In this document: positions 7,301 through 10,481 of the stretch, piece by piece
How the letters are laid out: every line of letters begins with the position of its first letter
Position numbering within the stretch: position 1 is the stretch's first letter
Origin: Cephalothrix spiralis
Lineage: Eukaryota; Nemertea; Palaeonemertea; Archinemertea; Cephalotrichidae
Direction: 5' to 3'
DNA: 10,481 nucleotides
Assembly (NCBI GenBank): GCA_032353305.1
Contig: JAUCNG010403139.1
Coordinates: forward strand, 1-10,481
Position numbers and translations under genes: made by a program
Notes under the pieces: model-generated
Told to the model about the DNA's origin: nothing
What the model saw: the letters and a program-made list of their open reading frames with translations, nothing else
The model's database searches: none

Positions 7301-8659
7301 GGACTTTAAAACATCCGGGTCTTTTGCCCCCTGGACCTCCCTTTATTCGGTTAGAACAGTCTTCCGCATCTGGCATAACACGCGTGATATATGGACTAAA
7401 ACACATTGATTTATTTCTCATATTAATATTGGAATTCGTTGTTATTTATAAGGGCACAAAATGACAAGGAGGCAGCATATTTTTATTGTATCCGAATCTG
7501 ATTTGATTTAGACTGGATTCGGGCCTCGTAATTTACAAAATGGATTTGTTGTTGACAATGTTTATGTCGAGATAAGCTACCAGTGATAAATCTAATCTAT
7601 TACCTTTTAAGGAATGACTCTTTACCGCTGCGGGGCCCTTGCAATTTTCAAACAAATCTTAATAATTTTGTTTCGGCTCTCCTTCATTAAATTGAATTAC
7701 TCTAAAACATAACACCGAGCAAAAGCTTTCGAAATCGTACAGAAACTCATTTTTAGTTTCATAAACCTGTACATTTGTAATACTAGGAGTCTATGAAAGG
7801 AGTGGTTATCATTTCGGACAAGTCTCAACGATTTTTTACACAATGATCCTCGTTAGAAAATATTTATTGTTTGGTATAGTGATGCGTCAACAATGTTCTT
7901 CTTTTGAATAAAAAAAAGTCGATCATGATCAATCGCGTATTTCTATTAAAAAAACACCTATTTTTGACGTTTTAAACCATGTAGTATTTGGCCGTTGAAT
8001 TACTGTATATATCGATCGGATTTTTCAATCAATGCTAAGACGTGCTTGCCATTCTGCGCTACAAAATGGGTCGATTAAACTATTAACGTAGAGAGTTGCT
8101 TTCTGCGCTAATGAATCCCAGTATGACAGTTCGGCAGCTGTCGGAAATGATCGGAGTGTCTCAACGGCCCGATACCAGCTTTTAGATGGTCAAATTAACG
8201 ATATTGAGTTACAAAAAGATTAATAGGATGATATATACTTAACCGAATTACACGGATTTTTTTTAATGAAAAGATAAATAGTTTTTGCATCTACTGATAT
8301 AAATATAAAATGCCGATCAATGCCGAAAATACCATTAAACACTGATAACCACTCCTTTCATAGACTCCTGGTAATACGTGTCCATTGTATATTTTGATCA
8401 AAATAGAAATAATCATATTCTTAAATTTTAGGTAAAAAATACCAAAATTGGATGGTCTTTAGGCTATATGTTAAACGAAACCAATTCAATACCTCCTGCC
8501 AGCAACCAAAATGCTGTATCGCTGACCTTGTTCATCTGTTTAACCATCCTCTTCATCATCTTCATCGGACTCGCCATTGCATTCGCCTGTTTTGCCAAAA
8601 ACCAAAGTGACGAAAGTACTTCAAGGTATGAGAGAATGCCTGCTTATGGATCTGTCTGA
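1238..8659 (+). CDS. ENTPD1-like: Ecto-nucleoside triphosphate diphosphohydrolase (CD39/ENTPD1-like), 3' half, spliced from six exons, 5' end outside the window
   Basis: Joining 1238-1363, 3028-3186, 4884-5030, 5887-6012, 7120-7254 and 8432-8659 gives 306 codons with no internal stop. The family hydrolyses extracellular ATP and ADP towards AMP at the cell surface and so shapes purinergic signalling. The match runs collinearly along CD39: FLCYGK, NPC...PCT, paired cysteines before CSFNG, FYNLT, YCF, GWSLGYMLN (ACR5), then a C-terminal transmembrane helix and short tail. Eight extracellular cysteines fall in the family order, enough for the four disulfides of the C-terminal lobe. Sequons (NTT, NNT, NFT, NCS, NLT, NET) fit a glycosylated ectodomain; NLT and NET sit where CD39 has NLT sites. 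Catalytic ACR1-4 and the N-terminal membrane segment are not visible and are inferred to lie upstream. Family assignment is firm. The choice among the ENTPD1, 2, 3 and 8 types is not resolvable here, and one co-orthologue of all four is likely in an invertebrate. Confidence 0.93.
1505..1748. repeat. Fold-back repeat, 244 bp, with a possible 7-bp target duplication
   Basis: The left arm, about 1505-1570, is mirrored by 1698-1748. Shared stretches are CAATATC, GATCTT, ACAATGTCGAAATACT, TGGTC and AGTCCTAAAT. The left arm carries about 15 extra bases. Directly outside the arms are CTATAAC (1498-1504) and CTATTAC (1749-1755), a six-of-seven match that fits a target-site duplication. No coding sequence is seen inside. 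Confidence 0.75.
1857..2538. mobile_element. MITE-like element with long imperfect terminal inverted repeats (about 200 bases per arm)
   Basis: The left arm 1857-2079 is mirrored by 2336-2538. The outer ends read ACACGGTTAACTGATAGGCG and, inverted, ACACGGTTGACGGATAGGCG. Near-identical stretches include GGTTTTAGTCACACTTGAGT and GCCGAGAATAACC, and the arms end inward with a perfect 19-base match GGGGCATGTTTCTATCTGT (2061-2079 against 2336-2354). The interior holds no open frame but contains a separate palindrome (2078-2183) and an 8-bp hairpin GGCCGTTT/AAACGGCC (2305-2332). I could not define a target duplication. It is non-autonomous, of unknown superfamily, and sits in the intron after exon a. 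Confidence 0.88.
2078..2183. mobile_element. Palindrome nested inside the 1857-2538 element, with a 4-bp ATCT duplication
   Basis: GTCTGT (2078-2083) and the stretch ACAATTATATGACGTAA are mirrored by TTACGTCATATAATTGT and ACAGAC (2178-2183). The stem continues through AGAGTT and AACTGTG against CACAGTTGAACTCT, giving a nearly complete hairpin of 106 bases. ATCT occurs directly before (2074-2077) and directly after (2184-2187), which fits insertion of a small fold-back element into the larger one. It could instead be the natural centre of the larger element. Confidence 0.75.
2539..3027. other. Distal part of the intron before exon b
   Basis: There is no coding signal on either strand. A 32-base hairpin has arms GATATTG (2650-2656) and CAATATC (2675-2681) around a loop CCCCTCGCTTGCTTC. 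A C/G-rich patch CGCCCCCTGGGCCCTCG lies near 2873-2889. The minus-strand open frame at 2811-3005 has no family features. The acceptor for exon b closes the region. Confidence 0.6.
3028..3186 (+). CDS. ENTPD1-like: ENTPD exon b: NPC / PCT cysteine segment
   Basis: This 53-codon phase-0 exon follows the acceptor TTTACAG (ending 3027) and precedes the donor GTAAGT at 3187. It runs DQDFNTTMIINPC... to ...PKNMPF. The NPCGPRG and FEAPCTKG stretches correspond to the DPC/HPC and YKTPCTK stretches of CD39, and their two cysteines are part of the conserved disulfide set. Two NTT sequons suggest N-glycosylation of the ectodomain. An acceptor-like GTTTACAG lies just past the donor (3190-3197), but the frame after it shows no family similarity, so I take it as a decoy. 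Confidence 0.9.
3195..4200. repeat. Block of diverged CCTTGA-rich repeats in the intron after exon b
   Basis: The words CCTTGAATT, CTCCTTGAA and variants recur through the block. Two diverged copies of a roughly 90-base unit are visible at 3304-3394 and 3693-3786. They share the pattern GAATTT.AACAAAA.AT.T, then TTTTAT.G.ATAT and ATCATATCAA. The far end (about 4093-4198) reads CCTGGAAATCCTGTTAAAAG and then AGTCAAGGAATC, the opposite sense of the CCTTGA words, so the block may be one decayed element with inverted ends. A fragment like that end recurs at 1119-1176. No open frame is seen. Confidence 0.55.
4253..4796. mobile_element. Mariner-type MITE, 544 bp, with TA target sites
   Basis: The ends read CTGTGTGTCCCAAT on the left and, inverted, CAGGGTGTCCCAATAT on the right. 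Inward the arms share AGCC.GATGAC.TCATATTG and TGACTTAATTATGAAT. TA lies immediately outside both ends (4251-4252, 4797-4798), as expected for Tc1/mariner insertion. The TACAGGGTGTCCCA-like terminus is of a kind I associate with arthropod and other invertebrate mariner elements; that attribution is from memory. There is no transposase inside. A 14-base palindrome CTAGTGATCACTAG lies at 4702-4715. The element sits wholly within the intron before exon c. Confidence 0.82.
4884..5030 (+). CDS. ENTPD1-like: ENTPD exon c: cysteine-rich FNFTKC / NCSFNG segment
   Basis: This 49-codon phase-0 exon follows TTCTAATTTCAG (AG at 4885 minus 2, exon begins AAT) and ends before the donor GTACGT at 5031. It encodes NTTFRFFGSSNN... 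to ...GANGNFL. Three cysteines (TAC, TKC, KNC) line up with the QCHQS and YCPYSQC cysteines of CD39, and CSFNGHYFPG matches CAFNGIFLPP. Sequons NTT, NNT, NFT and NCS are dense here. A longer open frame at 4846-5151 overlaps the exon in another frame and is a shadow. Confidence 0.9.
5031..5886. other. Intron between exons c and d
   Basis: It runs from donor GTACGT to the acceptor TTTTCAG. I find no repeat with clear ends. There is one small tandem pair, CTCTCCTGTAAAATTA (5658-5673) followed directly by CTCTCTTGTAAAATTA (5674-5689). Open frames of 88 and 64 codons at 5176-5442 and 5322-5516 overlap each other in different frames and resemble no family I know, so I treat them as chance. Confidence 0.7.
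5887..6012 (+). CDS. ENTPD1-like: ENTPD exon d: base-pocket helix and FYNLT segment
   Basis: This 42-codon phase-0 exon follows the acceptor ATATCTTTTCAG and ends before the weaker donor GTATTT at 6013. It reads AFSGFFYTMDFYNLT... to ...GLNWDE. It aligns with CD39's AFSAFYFVMKFLNLT and onward to the FCAQPWEEI region: the single cysteine (WLC) and the tryptophan before the donor fit. In solved NTPDase structures an aromatic of this helix stacks on the nucleotide base. From memory, FFYTMDF resembles the NTPDase2 version of the helix more than CD39's. That does not settle orthology. Confidence 0.9.
6013..6516. other. First part of the intron between exons d and e
   Basis: AT-rich with no coding signal. 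Two weak inverted repeats are visible: TATAACAATAAG near 6278 against CTTATTTGTTATA near 6306, and ACAGGAG near 6325 against CTCCTGT near 6360. A short ACATACACACATACATAT run lies near 6442-6460. The open frame at 6399-6587 is low complexity and unlike any family. Confidence 0.55.
6517..7088. mobile_element. Decayed relative of the 4253-4796 mariner-type MITE
   Basis: The clearest match is 7021-7088 against 4697-4757: CTCTCTAGT, GTGATCACT, GATATG, CAATTCATAAT, then TC and CAATAT, in the same order. The left edge may be TACATTGTGTCCCAAT at 6515-6530, which resembles the MITE terminus TACAGGGTGTCCCAAT. The interior is too diverged to align by eye, and no right terminus remains. The end of the similarity is about 30 bases before exon e. 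The 7021-7088 match is fairly secure; the left edge is tentative. Confidence 0.5.
7120..7254 (+). CDS. ENTPD1-like: ENTPD exon e: YCF...GY.FT...W segment before ACR5
   Basis: This 45-codon phase-0 exon follows CTATCTATTTCAG (AG at 7118-7119) and ends before the donor GTACGT at 7255. It encodes LKEMEYYVFKALPNYCFDGH and then INLLANGYGFTGDKW before ending in IKQK. The match to CD39 is [27 protein letters not shown]. The cysteine is the last of the conserved ectodomain set. The acceptor lies about 30 bases after a decayed transposon fragment (see 6517-7088). Confidence 0.92.
7255..7783. other. First part of the last intron
   Basis: This intron begins at donor GTACGT. It holds a less AT-rich patch, about 7278-7385, with a CCCCCTGGACCTCCC run, and otherwise AT-rich sequence. 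The minus-strand open frame at 7206-7421 overlaps exon e in antisense and is a shadow. I see no repeat with definable ends before 7784. Confidence 0.6.
7784..8370. mobile_element. DNA-transposon remnant, 587 bp, with terminal inverted repeats and a 7-bp target duplication
   Basis: The left end TAGGAGTCTATGAAAGGAGT continues GGTTATCA and is mirrored on the right, which inverts to CAGGAGTCTATGAAAGGAGT plus GGTTATCA. That is about 27 of 28 bases. GTAATAC lies directly outside both ends (7777-7783 and 8371-8377). A TAGG/CAGG start and a 7-8 bp duplication would fit a hAT-type element, but the superfamily is an inference. The interior has a short coding-like stretch (8093-8184) and no intact frame. 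It sits in the last intron, ending about 60 bases before the terminal exon. Confidence 0.85.
8093..8184 (+). pseudogene. Possible broken helix-turn-helix coding fragment inside the 7784-8370 element
   Basis: One frame reads ELLSALMNPS and then MTVRQLSEMIGVSQ before a TAG at 8183-8185. MTVRQLSEMIGVS has the hydrophobic spacing and GVS turn of a helix-turn-helix such as occurs at the start of many transposases. After about 8167 the family-like reading seems to move to another frame (RYQLL). The stretch is short and could be chance. If real, it is a decayed transposase remnant. It is not part of the nucleotidase gene. Confidence 0.25.
8432..8659 (+). CDS. ENTPD1-like: ENTPD terminal exon: ACR5, C-terminal transmembrane helix and cytoplasmic tail
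   Basis: The terminal exon follows TTAAATTTTAG (AG at 8430-8431) and has 75 codons plus TGA at 8657-8659. It opens VKNTKIGWSLGYMLNETNSI, which is ACR5, corresponding to CD39's GWTLGYMLNLTN. A hydrophobic helix of about 26 residues follows, from VSLTLFICL to AFACF (roughly 8540-8617). It contains two cysteines and should anchor the ectodomain. The tail is 21 residues, ending AYGSV, with an acidic/serine patch (SDESTS) and two YxxPhi-type tyrosine motifs (YERM, YGSV). The start at 8432 is set by the splice site, not by the internal ATG at 8468. Confidence 0.95.
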   Translation, partial: VKNTKIGWSLGYMLNETNSIPPASNQNAVSLTLFICLTILFIIFIGLAIAFACFAKNQSDESTSRYERMPAYGSV

Positions 8660-8787
8660 AGAACTAATTGAACGTAGTGATAATCTTAATGGAATGAGAC
8701 TACTATCACCTATGGAATGTTTAATAGATTTTCTAGACTAAAACATTGCAAATTGCCTAATAGAATGTTTTATAGGGTATTTTTTTA

Positions 8788-9703
8788 TTGATTGGTTTAC
8801 GGAAACGCCGACGTTAATTTTCGAAAAATTGAAATATTGAAAAAATATATTCACGCCGATCTCCGGTGGATTTTCAGATATTGATCGAAATATAAATTGT
8901 TTCAACCACCGACGGAATTGTGGGTATACGCCACTAATCGAAACCACAGACAATGGCCTCTGTAGTTTTTTACGAAGTAAAAGAAGGTTTGCAAGGCTGT
9001 TTTTCTACTTATGTGTGCCTGGGGAAATGTCCACAACTGAGTAAATTTTTTTTAATTACAATTATTTTTTCACTAGTAATATATTATACTTCAAAATATG
9101 ATCGTTATATAGGGCTAAACAAAATGGCCGCATGTTCAATAAAAAAAGGTAAATATTTGGAGAAAACAGTTTGAAAATCATACTTAATGTCTGTCATTGG
9201 AATGACAAGTATAATATATCAAAATAAATCCGATGATGTTAGCTATTGGCTCGTGAAATAATAATTGTAATTTATCAAAATTTGACAAAGTTTCCCCCGG
9301 CACACATACGTAGAAAAAAATCAGTCTTTGCCTTGCAAACCAGCTGTGCAAACCTTCATTTACTTCGTAAAAGACTTTAGAGGCCAGTGTATCTGGAAAA
9401 TATATTGTTTCCGCCGCCAACGGAATTCTAGGTACACGCCACTAATCGATAAAAATTTTGTAGTCGCCGACGTAGAAAAAAATAGTTCCCCATATATTTT
9501 GTTTATAGTATCAATTTTAAAACACTTGGTACATAGTTACTAAGGTATGGTCAAAATATGTTTATAAATTTTGAATGATTTTGATACACTCTATTTGAGT
9601 TCACCCTAAACCTGAGTTATTCGGTTTTTGGTATCGAAAACCTTGGGGGTTTTTTTGCCGCCGACAGGAATTTTGAAAAAAAGGTGGCGCGTTAACCAAT
9701 CAA
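8788..9703. mobile_element. Composite inverted-repeat element, 916 bp, directly downstream of the gene
   Basis: TTGATTGGTTTACG at the left end is mirrored by GCGTTAACCAATCAA at the right end, with TA outside both (8786-8787, 9704-9705). Inside, a second and stronger inverted repeat runs from 8954-9094 to about 9210-9386. It starts TGGCCTCT, then TTTTACGAAGTAAA, GAAGGTTTGCA and TATGTGTGCC. Between the outer and inner repeats are 46-bp direct repeats (8896-8941, 9404-9449; 39 of 46 identical). The open frames at 8953-9174 (+) and 9184-9420 (-) read alike (VFYEV.EGL, YVC) only because they are the two arms of the repeat. Confidence 0.8.
9138..9143 (+). promoter_or_regulatory. Candidate polyadenylation signal AATAAA
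   Basis: This is the first AATAAA downstream of the TGA at 8657-8659. Others follow at 9223-9228 and 9702-9707. All three lie in or at the edge of the 8788-9703 element. Use of any of them is an inference; a variant hexamer nearer the stop is possible. Confidence 0.3.
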
Positions 9704-9708
9704 TAAAA

Positions 9709-10481
9709 GCCTAGCCTACAGTGATTTTCTTTGATCTATCCTTCAGTGATTACTTGTAGATATATCATAGAACTCTTTCTTAGAAAGTTAAGAAGTCAAA
9801 CGTTTTTAAATCAATACTCATGTTTAATATAATTCATTCAAATTTAATGAGAATTTTTCAGGTTTGATATCAAAAATTTGGTTTGGTATAAGCAGTGGCT
9901 TATCAAGTAGTGTCCTTCAAGTTGATATGGCCAATACTTACGCGGGAGTTGTAATATGGCCTTTATATATCACCAGCTGCGCTCGTTGTTTATAAAGGTC
10001 TTATCGGAGCATATTCTCGGTGGTCATCACTAATAATCGTGCTTATTTTAAGACATTTGTACTTTTCCGTGATAAATGTTTAATATTGAAGAATGAGGAC
10101 ACTATTTGCTATGTCACTGGTATAAGTGATTGAAAAAATCATGAAATTAGTGGTGAAATCGTCGAATACCCCTATTTACCCTGATAGTGATACAACTGAT
10201 ATCTAAATTGACCTCGTTAAAAATCACCCTCATGTGAGTAAAACTTGAATTAATTTACATGTACATTATATTTTGAAATTAATTAAGATTGTCAAAAAAT
10301 AAATTGGATTTCGTAGTAGATGAGACAGAAAAAATAAAACAAAAATGAACCATTTTGTGAAACAGCGAATGGTATATAGCTATTTTCAAAATGGGTTATC
10401 TTTCATATATTTTCCAATCAATAAGCATGTTCTGATGTAGATTTACTAATATCAGTTTTGTGATTAATTACATAAGACGCC
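9709..10481. other. Downstream non-coding stretch
   Basis: No exon or open frame of note. One hairpin is visible: GGCCTTTATA (9958-9967) against TATAAAGGTC (9991-10000), with a loop containing CAGCTGCGCTCGTTG. The rest is AT-rich, with no repeat ends I can define. Confidence 0.6.

Noticed and set aside
7206-7421. Minus-strand 71-codon open frame overlapping exon e
   Set aside because: Antisense shadow of a secure exon.
8738-8953. Minus-strand 71-codon open frame downstream of the gene
   Set aside because: It spans the left edge of the composite element and carries no recognisable domain.
8953-9420. Opposed open frames whose proteins look alike, suggesting a duplicated small gene
   Set aside because: They are the two arms of an inverted repeat, so similarity follows from the DNA; neither has a conserved start context or a known domain.

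Overview
The window is AT-rich animal DNA carrying the 3' half of one intron-containing gene on the + strand, with palindromic repeats in its introns and 3' flank. The organism is a metazoan, because the gene has canonical GT-AG spliceosomal introns and encodes a cell-surface ecto-nucleotidase of the CD39 type. Introns of roughly 0.9 to 1.7 kb and the repeat types suggest an invertebrate. I cannot name the phylum from the sequence alone. I see no bacterial operon, CRISPR array, tRNA or rRNA.

The gene: six exons (1238-1363, 3028-3186, 4884-5030, 5887-6012, 7120-7254, 8432-8659) join into 306 in-frame codons ending in TGA. The product matches the C-terminal half of an ecto-nucleoside triphosphate diphosphohydrolase (GDA1/CD39 family, ENTPD1/2/3/8 clade). 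It shows the FLCYGK segment after apyrase conserved region 4 (ACR4), eight cysteines in the family order, the YCF...GY.FT...W segment, ACR5 (GWSLGYMLN), a C-terminal transmembrane helix and a 21-residue cytoplasmic tail. The exons for the N-terminal membrane segment and ACR1-4 are not visible and should lie upstream of position 1. Every internal exon is a multiple of three bases and every intron is in phase 0.

Non-coding layout: positions 1-1237 hold a truncated repeat carrying NRF-1-like palindromes, diverged direct repeats and a 103-bp palindrome. Intron 1364-3027 holds a 244-bp fold-back repeat and a 682-bp inverted-repeat element (1857-2538) with a second palindrome nested inside it. Intron 3187-4883 holds a block of diverged CCTTGA-rich repeats and a 544-bp mariner-type MITE (4253-4796) with TA target sites. 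A decayed relative of that MITE abuts the exon acceptor at 7119. Intron 7255-8431 holds a 587-bp element with good terminal inverted repeats and a 7-bp target duplication. Downstream of the stop codon, a 916-bp composite inverted-repeat element (8788-9703) supplies the first AATAAA motifs after the gene. Positions 9709-10481 hold one short hairpin and nothing else I recognise.

No undescribed multi-gene system is apparent. The best leads are the nested or composite palindromic elements, the paired TGCGCATGCGCA sites, the all-phase-0 exon design, and repeats that appear to contribute the gene's 3' processing signal and crowd one splice acceptor.
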